A stretch of 45,000 nt of DNA from Botryococcus braunii (Eukaryota > Chlorophyta > Trebouxiophyceae), in the NCBI GenBank assembly GCA_002005505.1, contig KV908602.1, forward strand, positions 52,096 to 97,095. The letters are read 5' to 3'. Shown here piece by piece: positions 1 through 38,674 of this stretch. The position numbers and the translations under genes are program-made. The stretch's first letter is position 1; the number at the start of each line of letters is the position of its first letter. Under the pieces are notes generated by a model, which was not told the DNA's origin, did no database searches, and saw only the letters and a program-made list of their open reading frames with translations.

Positions 1-1634
1 AGCGAAGCGCTCAGTTCGGTGACGGGTGCTTCAACTAGTCGTTACCAGTGGGCTGTACGTGTGTAAATCCTTTCCTTTCCTTCAACGTACTTCCAGCGTC
101 TCCTGAAATGAAATAAGATTGCAGACATATATAGCTTATGATAATGCAGCAATGCAGTACGTCCTCGAGGCTCACAGGCTGCATGTACATTTCCGCTAGA
201 ACTCCTGTAATGGCCTTGACCATACAAAGAAAGCTCCAAATTCATTCCGATATGTGACTAAAAGCTGCTGGTGGAAGAGGGCCGGTGAAGCACCCCTGTG
301 CAGTCTGTCCCTCCTAGCTAAGCTGCGTAACGCCAAAAAATGAGCATAATATCAGACGGTACCTGGCATCCCATTCGCTTCGAGTATTCTTCATAAGCGC
401 CAAAAATGTTTCCATGCAATCTTCAGGCATGTCACATAACGTCAGGCGAACTTCGCAGCCATATCATAAGTATCTGGTTAATGGCTTCGGAAGACTTTCC
501 TTGGGATTCACGTATCCTTCATAGTACATCTCATTGACCTTCATATTACTTCTCATCCACTTCTGCAGTACTTCCCATGCTCTTCGCATACGCTTCATTC
601 TGGTTAATGACTTCAGAAGACTTCACGTGCGCCTTTGACCTCGACTTAGCATGCCAAAGTGACTTTCTGAGAACGTCCTGAAAGCTTCGTCGCAAATTTG
701 TGACTAGAGCACTGGAGAGCTACCTCACTCTCCCAGGTGCTGTGCGACCTTAGTTGGCTAGATATGGGTCATTCATTGTACTGCCATCCTCTTCAGCCCT
801 AGTGGCTGGTCTTTGGATGTAATCTTCCTTCCTTCGTGAAAGTATCTGCTCTAGTTCTGATTCGTGACATATGCACTCTTATGCAGGTCCAAGTCAAGCA
901 AAAACTGTTTACGAAGAAAATGAGAACAGGAAGAAGTACGAAGTATACAGAACATGACAGGAAGGATCACAAAAAAGTTAGGGAGATTTAGAATAAAGAG
1001 TGACGTTTATCCTAACCGCACACCATAAATCGTGCATGCGGGAACGCGGAATCTAGGGGCCGAAAACAAAAGGTGGTTGATTTGTAAAGTTTTGACTCAA
1101 AGGCTTTCGTGAAGAAGAAGGGAAGTCCTCATGTCCTGACATCTTCAGGAAGATTGAGAACTGTACAGAACCTTTTCATGACGACTGAGACGTATATGAG
1201 AGGAATTCGTCCTGCAAGTGAAACTAGAACCACGTGGTGCACCCTCCAAAACAATCAAATAAGGAACTGACTGAATTCATGAAGCGGCGTGCGTCTACAA
1301 AGACACCACATATGAGCACGCGTTGGACGATATGCAAGCTTAGCTACTTAGCTAATTACAATATTTTATGTAATAAATGCACGACCCCTTCAATCAGGGG
1401 GTGCGCAATGCACAATATTTAATCATTAATGATTAAAAACTCGGGGGCGTAACCGCACAGTGCATGCACCGATAATCGCGATTGGCTGGGCCTCCCTTCA
1501 CAAAGTACCAACCCCATAGCATTCAAGAACCCATGGGTCGGATCTGGCCCATGGGTGTCACGCCACCTGTGTACAACCTAGCTGTACAATCTTGTAAACC
1601 CCCAAAAAACACGGTTGCAGCAACGCGGGACAAA
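1..1634. other. Intergenic, no gene recognised
   Basis: Only short open frames without recognisable motifs are present on either strand. The stretch is AT-richer than the gene-bearing parts and holds no long microsatellite. Confidence 0.5.
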
Positions 1635-1636
1635 CA

Positions 1637-1705
<69 letters not shown>

Positions 1706-1729
1706 ACACACACACACACACACACACAC
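1635..1729. repeat. (CA)n microsatellite
   Basis: About 47 CA units with one CC interruption. Long His/Thr and Cys/Val open frames crossing it are artefacts of the dinucleotide repeat. Confidence 0.95.
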
Positions 1730-2334
1730 CCCGGACATAAGCACGCACGCGCGACACCAGTGCCGTCAAGCGTTGGGTTGGACCTTGTTGCACGTGTACA
1801 CGGGGTTCATGCAGGGTTGCGCTGGACCCCAAACAGAGAGCCAAAAGAAAACTTCCACAGGCTCTAGAATACGCATATGGAAACACGGCCGTGGCTTACC
1901 AGGTCCTTGCAAATGGACGAGTAAACCATGCATGGAATATATATTTGGATTCCATGTATTGTTCAAAAACAGAGCACCGATGGTACCAGCACTGAGTGCT
2001 CTTCCAAAACTTACGGAAACTAGCTACAGATCTAGAGTCGAGCATGCCTCTGCTTGAGTGTGGGGCCCTGACTTCAAGTCACATATGCAGAGTCACACAG
2101 CAGTGTAATGGCATGCCTGCGCAGGGCATTCACCGATGACTACGTTGACACATGCATGCAGTCCTGTCAAATGTCTCTGACATCTGTCTTAACGATATAT
2201 TCATCGACTGCATAGCAGATTGAAGCAACCATTTAGCTTTGCCCACAGGGCAATGGCTTGCATAGCCCTTTGTGGAACATGACAGAAACCCGCCTCATCA
2301 ATCACTCATCTCAGGCTCCTGCCAGCCCACGTGG

Positions 2335-2560
2335 CGGCCATGACCATTATTTGGGACAGGCATTACCTCCCGTGTTTGTACACGGGAGTTGCTTTAAAGC
2401 AATTTCCGTACATCACGATCAAATCTTATATACCAAAATTTGTGTGAGCCCTGTGGTCCATGGCCATGGACCACATGACCATTGTTTGGGACGTGCAGTG
2501 CACAAGCTCTTAAGAGTTGCCTTAAAGCTATTTCGGTGCATTGCACATGATACGTCAAGC
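2335..2560. repeat. Degenerate tandem duplication with embedded palindromes
   Basis: A block starting with ATGACCATTATTTGGGACAG near 2339 recurs as ATGACCATTGTTTGGGACGT near 2475, about 135 bp later, and both copies go on into a CTTTAAAGC or CTTAAAGC motif. Perfect dyads lie inside: a 9-bp stem with a 4-nt loop at 2367-2388, a 14-bp palindrome at 2389-2402 and a 24-bp palindrome at 2452-2475. No coding potential is seen. Confidence 0.6.
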
Positions 2561-3592
2561 TTGTGAACCATAATGACGCATGCAGCCTCTGAGCTCCGGG
2601 AAACCTTTCCGTGCATCAAAATGAGGAGCACTGCTGTCCCTTATCGAGCTGGCATGCCTCTTGAAAGTTTCCAAACATTCCACTCTTTCTTCACAAGTTT
2701 GCTAATTCTGTATCCCATTATCGCGATCGAAAGAATATTTCTCATCAGCCGCTAGGCGCCCCTCGCCACGAATCCTCTGCTCGATTCGAGTCGACTCGAA
2801 TTCGGAGTTTCGAGGAATTCCTCAACTGTACTGTCAGACGATGTTGTTCACATGGGTGACTACACGCTGGCATTGGCAGCTCAATCAGAAAGAAAAGAAA
2901 AAGACGCTACACACAGGCAGCTTCACATGAAAAAGGACAGCCGCAAAAGGCCAGTGCAGGGCCCCATGTAAAAACAGCTGGCCGGAGTGACCTAACTTTC
3001 CAACAATGATCAGTTATGGAGATTCCTTATTGAAGTATAGCCGTTTATACAATGGTAAGTACACCTGAACATGAGCACACGGCTTGCATAACCCTAGGCC
3101 TATATCACATACCCCTATATACCTTTACAGCTATGCGTCTTGCACGTCAGCCTCCAGCTCTGTGCAGTACGGACTTGTGCCGCCCTTTGGTTTGGTTGGG
3201 GCCGCCCCTTCTCACAAAAGCAGTATTCCACGAATTCACTGGGCCAGCCGCTTAGGATGCATTCTCGCGGCCCAATTTTTTTTGGCACATTTAAATGGGC
3301 AGATGCAGGTTCCCAATTAGGCAAAGGCCATGTGCACTTTGATGATGAGGGCACGTGAGTAAACGAACCTGGGCCAAACATGGTCTACGTGCACAGATGG
3401 CTCAGGTGAAGCATCGTCATCACCAGCAGATCTAACCTAGATCATCTAGACGGCCCTGTGCCATATATGGCTACGTCTACGCTACGTAGCGTATATGTAC
3501 GTACGCATGCGTGCGTGAGCTTCTGCAGGCAGTGCTGCAGAGATGCTCCAGCTGCATGCATACCATACGCTGCTCACTCACATCGCTTGCAA

Positions 3593-3678
3593 GTGTTCAA
3601 TTGAACACAGGCGCAAAGTGCTTCGTGGCATTTGAATGCAAATTTGCGCACGTGCAGGTGCCCTGAAGCACTTCGCAC
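3593..3678. repeat. Palindrome plus imperfect foldback
   Basis: GTGTTCAATTGAACAC at 3593-3608 is a perfect 16-bp palindrome. Just after it, 3611-3629 pairs imperfectly with 3660-3678 (core AGTGCTTC against GAAGCACT) around a loop of about 30 nt. A third copy of the GAAGTGCTT core follows at about 3690. It could be a decayed inverted repeat or a small-RNA foldback; nothing here decides which. Confidence 0.45.
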
Positions 3679-4687
3679 CAGTTTTCAAGCGAAGTGCTTT
3701 TTCAACTCTCCTTGAAGGCCTTTAACCCCCTTTTCTACCCCCCCCCCCCCCGGGCTCGGTTGCAGGTCACAGATCTAGAACGAAGTGGCAGATGACACCA
3801 CGCCTGGTTACTCTGTCCTATGTATGACAGGAATGACATGCATATGCATCGTCGTCAATTGACATGAACAATCTGCATATATGACACATATAACTTTGGG
3901 GTGAATCTAAGTTAGACAGTATCCATGTCATCGCTGTCACAAGAAAGGAGAAGTACAATACGCAGGTTAACCTTACGCAGGTTATAACGTTAACGTAATT
4001 ACGTCACCACGCATGCGCAAACAGTGAGTGTTCTCCGGGCCCCAGGCCATGCACCCGCGTAAGAGTATGTACACATATGTTCACACAGTATGCACTTATA
4101 AATACATAGAGTATGCCCATATACGTACTTACAGTATGTACATGCGTATATACGTATATAATTGTACATGTTCACTCCTGCTGCCAGAATAGCATATAAA
4201 CATTCTCCATCTATTGCACTCCATGACTCAATGACAAGCCAACCACAGCCACAATGCCAAGTATGCCTGCAATTGGCTGTGAAACGGCGCACGTTGTCCA
4301 TGGATAAAACCGCGTTTGCGTCGACCTCCTCTACCGATACAGGCCGGCTTGCATCAGATGGCCCGGCTTGTCACATGACGAATCTTTTTCCCATATGGGA
4401 ATAGATTGATAGACGCATCCCCCATCCCCATAAGAAGGGGGGGTGTATTGATGTCAAGAGATCTTCACACCCATAAGAAGGGCCCAAAAATACGGGCGTT
4501 CACACCCATTTTGAAGGTGCCAGGAGGAGCACGGAACACATACAGCTGTATGCACACAGCCATCCAGGTGTCTGGACACAAAATGAAAAAGCAAGATGTA
4601 CCTGGCTCGCTCATCCGAGACCTTATCATGCGTCGAAAATCTTTAAGGCATTGGCAGAAACAATTGATTGCAATCGTTGGATGTAGC

Positions 4688-4850
4688 CGCAAGAAACTGA
4701 CAGACCCTCCAGAGCAAATGTGGATCCACTTCAGAAACATCCCAGAACGCTCCGGGACAGTTTTTGGAGAAGAGCTAGCTGGCAGGTTGGCGCCAACAAA
4801 CTGACAGAACCTCCAGACAAATGGTGGATCCAGTTCAGACACAGACTCCA
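4688..4850. repeat. Degenerate tandem duplication, about 106-bp period
   Basis: AAGAAACTGACAGACCCTCC near 4690 recurs as AACAAACTGACAGAACCTCC near 4796. Both copies continue into a shared segment containing GTGGATCCA followed by TTCAGA. The open frames crossing it have no family motif. Confidence 0.6.
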
Positions 4851-5065
4851 ATTCAGAATGGTGGGGTGGAAAAAACTGTCGTGGTAGGCCTATGCCATGG
4901 AGGCCCCAAAACTGCCCATATGGGTGTCATGTTTATGACCGACATATGACCCCTCAGCTATCTTGCCAAAGGTGGATTGAAGGTAGATGGACATGCAACA
5001 CGACAGCTCTCAACCGCTGTTTAAGTTGCCAGAAGAGAGGCTCCAGGGGCGGGCCTGAACAGCTT

Positions 5066-5112
5066 TGGGAGTCCCGACTCATTGTCTGCACACCACTTTG
5101 TCGGGACTCCCA
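5066..5112. repeat. Perfect 12-bp inverted repeat (hairpin)
   Basis: TGGGAGTCCCGA at 5066-5077 is exactly complementary to TCGGGACTCCCA at 5101-5112, with a 23-nt loop. It is not next to any gene end and has no following T-run, so a terminator role is not suggested. Confidence 0.7.
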
Positions 5113-5799
5113 GATTTTGTTCACACCACTTATAAAAGCTTTTGGGAGCCCATGCTTCCTGTAGTCCTGTCGAAAGGATTCCGGCACGAGCCCTATGGCT
5201 TGTCTAGCCACCTGCAGGTAATTGAACTTCTAGGTTACGGCAGCCCAGACATCACTCATGAAATCAAAATGGAGGTCGGCTCGTACCTCCAAACTCGAAG
5301 TACCTGCAAGAGGCCTAAATGGCCCGGAACAGGAGAAGGTGCCGACGGGGCCTCCCGCCACAGGGCAGTCTTCTGCCTGTCTGGCACATGATTGGCCTGT
5401 TGAACAGCAGTCACATGTACACGACTACATCCAGACTCACCAGCCTAACATGGCCTCCGCCACAGTGCGGTCTCCTGTCCATCTAGCAGATGATTGGCCT
5501 GCTGTACGACAATCGCATGTACAAGACTGTATCTTGACTAACCGATCCAGCATGGCATCCCACCACAGGGCGTACTGCTCAACATCTAGATGTGGCAGTA
5601 GACAAGCCTTCTGCAGACGAAATGGCCTCCCACCACGGGCGATTCACTGTACTGCAGCGCCCATATGTACATACAGACTGCTATACATGCATGGACAGCA
5701 GTAACATGCATGGACCGACGTGCCCAACATGGCATCTCGCAGCAGGCAGTCTTCTGAGCGTCTGGCACACGACCAACCTGCTGTACGGGAGTCACACCA

Positions 5800-11584
<5,785 letters not shown>

Positions 11585-12479
11585 GCAAGGATGTGAAGGT
11601 CTGCTCTGCTTGGTAAATTGCGGTCTTGCCTGGTCAAGTTCAACATTCCTCTTAGCAGCTACACTTGCTTTGCGGACACTGAACAACTAGTCATAGCTAA
11701 TGCCCTCCCTGTACTCATCATTATGGAAAACAGGGTAACATATGCTGTTACTTAACACTCAAATTGAGAGCACTAGCGGTTAGGCCATATAGCTTTGCTT
11801 AAGTACTGCCACGTCTCCAACTTAACATTGCGTAAATATGTAACAAAAAACAATGTAAAGCATCCTCATCTGAGTGGAAACAGGATAATAATCCGGAAAT
11901 GTCATCCGAAGGGAAATAGACCCTCTCACTTTCAACAACGTCGGGTAAAAGAACGTACTCAACCTTGGGAGCCCACCTGAACAATTCTTAAAATTACAAC
12001 TTGAGAGCAGTTTGAGATATTTATGCATATGCAAGCCAGCCGGAGGCAACGTCTAGAGCTGGAACAGCTGCATTGGGAATCTACGGGCGACGAAGACACT
12101 AGCGCTGTTGCTGTCGAGAACGCGAGCTTTCCCTCTACACTGTGGGAATTCCAACGCCATCAGCTCAGCAAAAAATATCCGTAAAAGAAGAGTCTATTCT
12201 CTCAAACCTTTTATGTAGACAATTATAGTATATCACCGAGTCGTTCAGCGATTCGCTAGGAGCGCAATACGCTTCAAAGTTTGGACTTGCAGGCATGATC
12301 ATGTGGGGCCTTACGGAGACGCGTACGCAAAGCCGGCCGTTTCCGGCGAACCGTTCCGTCGCCGTGTCGGAGCACAAAGTCGGTGCGGCACCGACACGAT
12401 AGCGGAACGCTGATGTCACTCCCCAAACGATACCTCAATATGAGCAGATGCGCAATTGCTTACCTGTTGCATTGACAAG
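11585..12479. promoter_or_regulatory. Shared intergenic promoter region, esterase and SDHA (divergent)
   Basis: The two start codons face away from each other, separated by 895 bp (793 bp if the upstream esterase ATG is used). The right part, about 12300-12420, is GC- and CpG-rich in contrast to its AT-rich surroundings and contains a dyad GTCGGTGC-G-GCACCGAC at 12379-12395. No TATA box can be assigned confidently. The SDHA start has A at -3. Transcription start sites cannot be placed from sequence alone. Confidence 0.5.
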
Positions 12480-33001
<20,522 letters not shown>

Positions 33002-33684
33002 TTTCCGGATCCGATGTGTCAGGGTAAGTACACCTGAACTCGCATGACAAGAAAATATGATGATGAAATCTTGTCCATTAAGTATTCACTATCATTGATG
33101 TGAACTGCATTGGACAGTCCGTAATCCACTACGCTCCCAGGAAGATGTGCAGGTACGCAACGATGATCACTTGCTGTGTGGGACACGCTAAGCAAGAGTT
33201 CCATATTCCAGATCCTGGAATCCAATGTCTGGACTCCGGACCCTGGAGCGAGGGTTGATGAAATGCAAGCCATCAAGCCAACGGGCCAGGTGTGAGGCAA
33301 TTTGTATGCAGTTGCAAGAAATGACTCCCATGGCAAAGGATAATGTCAATCCTGAGAGAACTCTCGTACAGGACGGTATGGATAAGAAGAAGGGTTGGAT
33401 TGTGAATGCAGATCTGACTAGACGATGATGATGTTGATGACATCGACAATTACTTCATATCAATATTGTATTTGCGTACTTAAGATGAACTCATTTCTGC
33501 TGCGCATGCTGCATAGCTCCATTACCCTTGCTTCTGGTATGTAGGTAACTCCTCCTCCTCCTCCTCCGCCTCGTTAAGGAGCTTCTGGCGTCCTTACCTT
33601 TTTAGTCTTTTTCCATCCTGCTCCACATCCTCCTCCTTACTTATGTGTCTCTCCTTTTCTCTGCTACTTGCGCGCGCATGCACA

Positions 33685-34111
<427 letters not shown>

Positions 34112-34509
34112 TGTTCCATTCGTTCATGCTTCGTTGGTTCGTTCATTCTTTCTATGCAACTTTTCTCCTTTCTTCTCTTTTTGTCCGCCATTCTCTTTTG
34201 CTCTTTTTTAAGTCCCCCTTCGAGATTTATAATCTAGACGTTGTTGTATCCACGATATGGAGTGAGTCTAGCTGGCCGTTGCAACAAGATGGTTCAACAT
34301 GAGTCACACCAATACAAATGCTTCTGCAGCAAGGAGAGCCGGGCCCAGTTATGAGCTACTTCAACAAACGAGGCATCATTGGACGTGACCTTGTCTGCAC
34401 GTAACGCATTGCTGTGTTTTCATGCCCTCATAGATACAATGTGGAATTGCACCCTAGGGCACCCTAGCAGCTGCTAGTTTCGTGGTCGCTGCATAGCTCC
34501 TGGCTAAGG

Positions 34510-34696
34510 GTTTTGACACCAAGAGCACTTTTTCTTGTGAGCCACAGCACAGACACATGGATTTAGTGGTAAAAATTTGCCACTTGTGTCTAGTCTTTGT
34601 TTGGCTACCTCGTGTGGCCCGTTTTCATTTACTTCGGCTATCGTGTGTATTGTGGAAATCTTATCATGCCCGCGTGGCTGGACAGATGTAACTTCG
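34510..34696 (-). repeat. Dispersed repeat copy A, possibly once protein-coding
   Basis: About 105 bp (34591-34696) is roughly 80% alike to 40774-40880 in the same orientation. On the minus strand both copies stay open and share the peptide pattern EVTSVQPxGHD, then NGPxEVAKxR. The 3' end of retrotransposon copy 1 abuts it exactly where the homology begins. I do not recognise the family. Confidence 0.65.
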
Positions 34697-34772
34697 TCTT
34701 CGTTACAAGAGTGGAGTAAAAAAGACCAGCCCAATGTTCAAGGACCCAACCCCCAATGTTTCAAGCTATGAG

Positions 34773-37700
34773 TCACACCCGGCGAGCGGCCAGCTGGCGA
34801 CCCACAGCCGCCGCAATGATGAAACTGACCCGACGAATGACAAAATATCCCTCCACATCTTCTTGAGCAATGATGGCTTGGTTCAAAAGCCCCTGGAGCC
34901 TCTGCAACAAGGCCAGCACATCAGCATGCAACCCTCCAAATGTTTCAAAAGCGAAGGCTTGGAAAGCCACAGGCGGCTGCTGACGCGACAACAAGACAGC
35001 ATAGCGGGTCTGCTTGTCTTGGGCAGCGCGCGCGGCGGCCCCACCCGGCACGAAGTGCAGCGAGTTGGCTACTGTGAGTGGGGAAGAGCCAACGATGTCG
35101 ATATAAAGGTCACGCCCCTCCTCCCACGCATGGAGGCGGAGGTCTGCGCGACGGCGCTCCTGGCCAGGGACAGGGGTGGGAAAGGCGGGTTCCCGGGTGA
35201 CCCGCTGACGAGCTGAGGTAAGGACAGCGTCCAGGCCGTTACGAACGGAGCAATGTCGGCCGACAATGGCAACATCCCCCCCTGAGGTGCAGTGTACCGC
35301 GTGGTCGCCCCAGACATCCACCTCCCTCAAGCAGCACGGGCATTGGGAGCCAGGCTGGAAAATGGGGATCAAGAGCTTCTATTGAAGGCGGCAGCGGAAC
35401 GACTCTGGGGGCATGGTCTGCTGCAAATGGGGAACTGGGAGAGCCCGCAGCCAATCAGACGCTCCCGGCTGTGTAAGAGATTGGAGCACAGCACGGTCGC
35501 GATCCGAGCGAGCAGGGTCATCAAGAACCTCCCGGTATGCGCGTTGAGACAAGGGTTTGGACAGCCGGGCTTGCACTTTGCTGCGGACAAAATCCGGATC
35601 CTCGAAGAGCGCCGCATCGAAATCAGGAACAAGGGCGCAGTAGTCAGCCTTGGCAGCTAGGGCAGCGGGGACAAGAGGGGCAGTGGATGTCCCCAGAAGG
35701 CGGTCCTGAAGGGGGGCGGTCTGCGTGACGGAGGCGAGATAGGCACAAGGCAGAAGGGAAGTGGCCTTAGTGACCCCTAGACCCCCCTGGGCAATAGGCA
35801 AGCCAGCCAAGGTTTGCTGCAAAGGGCCAAAACCACCACCATCAGCTGTGACAATGGATTGGAGGACCCGGGGTTGGAGCATATCAAAGGTCACCAAAGC
35901 TTGCTCAGCTGCAGCTGGCGGCATGGTCCGAGCTGTGAAAACCACCTTGCAGGTCCCAAGGCAACTGCAAAGCAAGAGAAGCTCTGCTTGGGGGTGGCGG
36001 AGAATCGGCAAACGCTGGAGCGAGGCTGCCACGGCATCAACGTGCGCGTGGGCTACGGAACCGCGTACTCGACTGACATGGTGACCGCTGCCCCCAACAC
36101 TATCAAACCAGCACGAGTTTCATTGACGAAGCCCAGAGGGAACCCATCCAAATGCTGAGAGTTCGGGCGCGGCGACCACACACGGCACTTGTGAGGCTTG
36201 AGGCTCAAGCCATATGCGGGGGCCCGGTCAACAACCAACTGGACTGCCTGCTGCGCTGCGGGCACGGGACCAACAAACGTGCCGTCATCAAGATACCACC
36301 CTTGGTGTACGTCGGGACACTCCCGGTGAAGGTCAAGGAGGAGTGGCTGGACAGTGAGCGCAAAAAGCAGCGGAGAGAGGGGGTCCCCTTGCTGGACCCC
36401 TGTTGTGGAGGCCACGACATGGGGCCCAACATACTGATGGGCCGCGCAGCCGTATGTCGTCGCCACATACTGCCAGATGCTGGGGCAATGGAGGGCGACT
36501 TCCCCAAGCATGCGGTTGCGGTCGACCGTATTGAAAGCATTTTGGAAGTCCAAGCTGACAACGACGAGGTCGGGGGAATCTTGCTGGTGTGCCACCAAGC
36601 GGTTGAGGGCATGGACGAGGCCTTCTGCACCCCCTCGGACTCCAACCCCAACTTGGTGTGGCTGCAAATACTCACTGACAGCGGGCAAGACGGCTGCAAC
36701 AGCTATCTTGGAAACCAGACGGCGCAGGGTGAGCCCCACTGCAATGGGCCGGATACCCCCATTGGGCTTCGAGAGAGGGGTGATGGGAGCGCTGGCTCAA
36801 TAAGATCGCAAGGGATGGGGAATATCCCCAGCTAAGGCTCGATTGACCACGCCAAGGAGGCTGTCCAATAAGAGGTCTGAGCCACCTACAGATAAGGCAT
36901 GTTTTATGTGTAATGGGGTCAAGCCGTCCCGCCCACCAGCGGTACCAGGTGGGAAGGTCTTGAGGGCAGCCAAGACTTCCTCCACTTGGGCACGGTAAGG
37001 GGCCTGCGCAGGCGGGGCGCCAACGGGAAGCGGTCGGATAGGATGAAGCGCTGCCAATGCAGCACATGTGTCAGTCGTGGCTGGGGCGATGGTGGCAGGC
37101 TCCAACATCCGAACAGCCGCTGATAAATGGCCATCTGCAACCTTGCGCAAGACGCGAGCGGCAAGCGCTGCCTCGTCTAATGGGCGGGGTGGGGCAGTTG
37201 CTGGAGGCGCTGTGGCCAAGAGTTCATCGATTAGGCCATCAATATCCCCATCCAACCATGCGCGGGCCCGACGGCGGACGTGCTGCGCAACTCCCTCCCC
37301 CCGAGGCCTGCGACGAGCTGATAGGACGCACATCGGAAGGATCAACAGCTCAACCCAGGCAGCCTCGGATCCCGAGTCCGCAACAGCCTTGAGAGCAGAC
37401 CGCAATGCTGCAGCCCAAGGTATCCATGCTGATCTAGGGACCCTGCGGTACGAATGGTGGCCATGGCTGAAGACTTGGTGGACAAGGGCAGGGGTCAGGG
37501 GATGGCGGCGGACACGGGCCGGGGGAGCAGTGGGCGGAGGATCAGCAACGGCGGCGGATGCGCGCGGTCGTCCTCGGGGCTGCGAATGGAGGCGGCTCTG
37601 GGGCTCTGAAGTATCCTGCGGCGGCTGATGCGGCGGCGGTGCAGGGCGGGGAAGGCCAGGAAGGAGGTTAACATCAGGGGGAACCAGGCCATCCTCCAGA

Positions 37701-37990
37701 TTCCACAAGCGCTGGCATGTGTCTGGGTTGGTTGCGCACGAAAGAACTCCCAGGGAATGGGTTTTGAAGCAAGTGGTGCACAACCAGCTGGAGGTAGCTC
37801 GCAAGATGGCTTCAAGCTTCCCGTACTCTGCAGGGGATCTGAGTTGCGACACCCAGTCATCCCGCCCGGCATCGCCGAGCTTGTGGAACCTCTGCAAGTG
37901 ACGCAGGAGCCCAGCACCCGTAGTGATCTTACGAGACTTGCATGATGCCTTCCAAGGGCAGGTGGGGTCAAAGAGAGGAACAGTGGCCAT
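34773..37990 (-). pseudogene. Reverse transcriptase/endonuclease ORF of retrotransposon copy 1, broken
   Basis: Read from the Met at 37990. The N-terminal finger is C-x4-C-x12-H-x4-H (CPWKASC...HLQRFH). The RT core shows GGRDGL, motif A SLDFQNAFNTVD, motif B GVQQGDPLSP, motif C YLDDG and LKPHKC. The C-terminal part has CPCC...GDHAVHC and RRADLRL...DLYIDIVGSSP, a knuckle plus restriction-like endonuclease. Three lesions break it: an in-frame TGA at 36797-36799 just before SKPNGGIRPIAVG, a frameshift near 36056 after motif D, and a TAG at 35379-35381 just before the knuckle. At the last site copy 2 is open, so that stop is a private mutation. Length would be about 1070 codons. It cannot make one intact protein. 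Confidence 0.9.
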
Positions 37991-38029
37991 GGCATCACCA
38001 GCTGGGAAACCCAACCCCCAGACCGTGCA

Positions 38030-38580
38030 GGATGCTGGAAAGTGGTGAAGCCCCCAGTCCCTCTGAAAAACTGGCTGGGCTGAGGCGAAGCGGAGAAGAA
38101 AAGGGAAAACCAAGAAGATGCGTGGAGGAACACAGGAGTAAGTGTTGGAAAACGCTTGAATCTCCGTAAGTGCTGGATGCTGGGGAGGGGTGAAGGCGCG
38201 AGTCCCTCTGAAAGACGGGCCGGCGGAGGCAAATCTGAGGGGCCAAAAAAGAAAAAGGAAAAACCAATACTGTGCGTTAAGAAACACAGGAAGTGTGGAA
38301 GAACACGTGAAACTCCGCAGATGCCGGACGCCAGAAAGTTGCGAAGCTGCCAGTCCTGCGGAAAGACTGGCCGAGCTGGTGCAAATCTGAGCAAGAAAAC
38401 AGAAAAACCAATACGATGTGGTATGAAACTGAGAATGAAGTGTTGAAAAACACTGGAAATGCCGCAAAGGCTGGACGCTGAAAGTGGCGCAACTGCCAGG
38501 CCCGCTTAAAGACTACCTAGGCGGAGGCAAATCTGAGAAAAAAAGATAAAACCAATACTTTGGGTGACGAAACACATGAT
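38030..38580 (-). repeat. 5' monomer repeats of retrotransposon copy 1 (about 147 bp, nearly four copies)
   Basis: Units begin with a GATGCTGG/GACGCTG-like motif at about 38031, 38176, 38327 and 38474 and share CCAGTCC..C..AAAGAC, AAAACCAATAC and GAAACAC blocks. They lie 5' of the first Met of the element, as the promoter monomers of some LINEs do. A promoter role is inferred, not shown. Confidence 0.78.
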
Positions 38581-38584
38581 GTGG

Positions 38585-38665
38585 CCTTACCTTCTTCTTC
38601 AAGGCCTTACCTTCTTCTTCAAGGCCTTACCTTCTTCTTCTTCTTGGCCTTACCTTTGTCTTCTT
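38585..38665 (-). repeat. 20-bp tail repeat between the two retrotransposon copies
   Basis: CTTACCTTCTTCTTCAAGGC occurs about three times on the plus strand, with a variant nearest copy 2. On the element strand it is a GAAGAAGAAGGTAAGGCC repeat joined to the 3' end of copy 2 and directly followed by the 5' end of copy 1. Confidence 0.8.
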
Positions 38666-38674
38666 TTACAAGAG

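Larger units (their letters stand above)
34697..38580 (-). mobile_element. Non-LTR retrotransposon with restriction-like endonuclease, copy 1 (near full length)
   Basis: On the minus strand the element has a 5' region of about 147-bp monomers (38580 to about 38030), a long broken coding region (37990-34773) and a short 3' tail ending GAAGACGAAG at about 34697. The order is N-terminal C2H2-type finger, reverse transcriptase, then a CCHC knuckle with a PD-(D/E)XK-like endonuclease. This is the plan of R2/NeSL-type elements, which often insert at specific sequences. No APE endonuclease is seen. Copy 2 lies immediately upstream in the same orientation. Confidence 0.88.

Noticed and set aside
1482..2057. 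Open frame of 191 codons rich in His-Thr
   Set aside because: It exists because (CA)n has no stops in any frame, and its flanks show no family motif. The same applies to the Cys-Val, Ser-Leu and Arg-Glu frames over other dinucleotide arrays.
5173..5187. GGATTCCGGCACGAG resembling a cDNA-library adaptor
   Set aside because: It differs from the usual adaptor by substitution and spacing and sits in ordinary-looking genomic sequence. Coincidence is more likely than contamination.
34697..38580. Retrotransposon as an R2 element inside rRNA genes
   Set aside because: No rRNA sequence is seen on either side, and the flank is another dispersed repeat.
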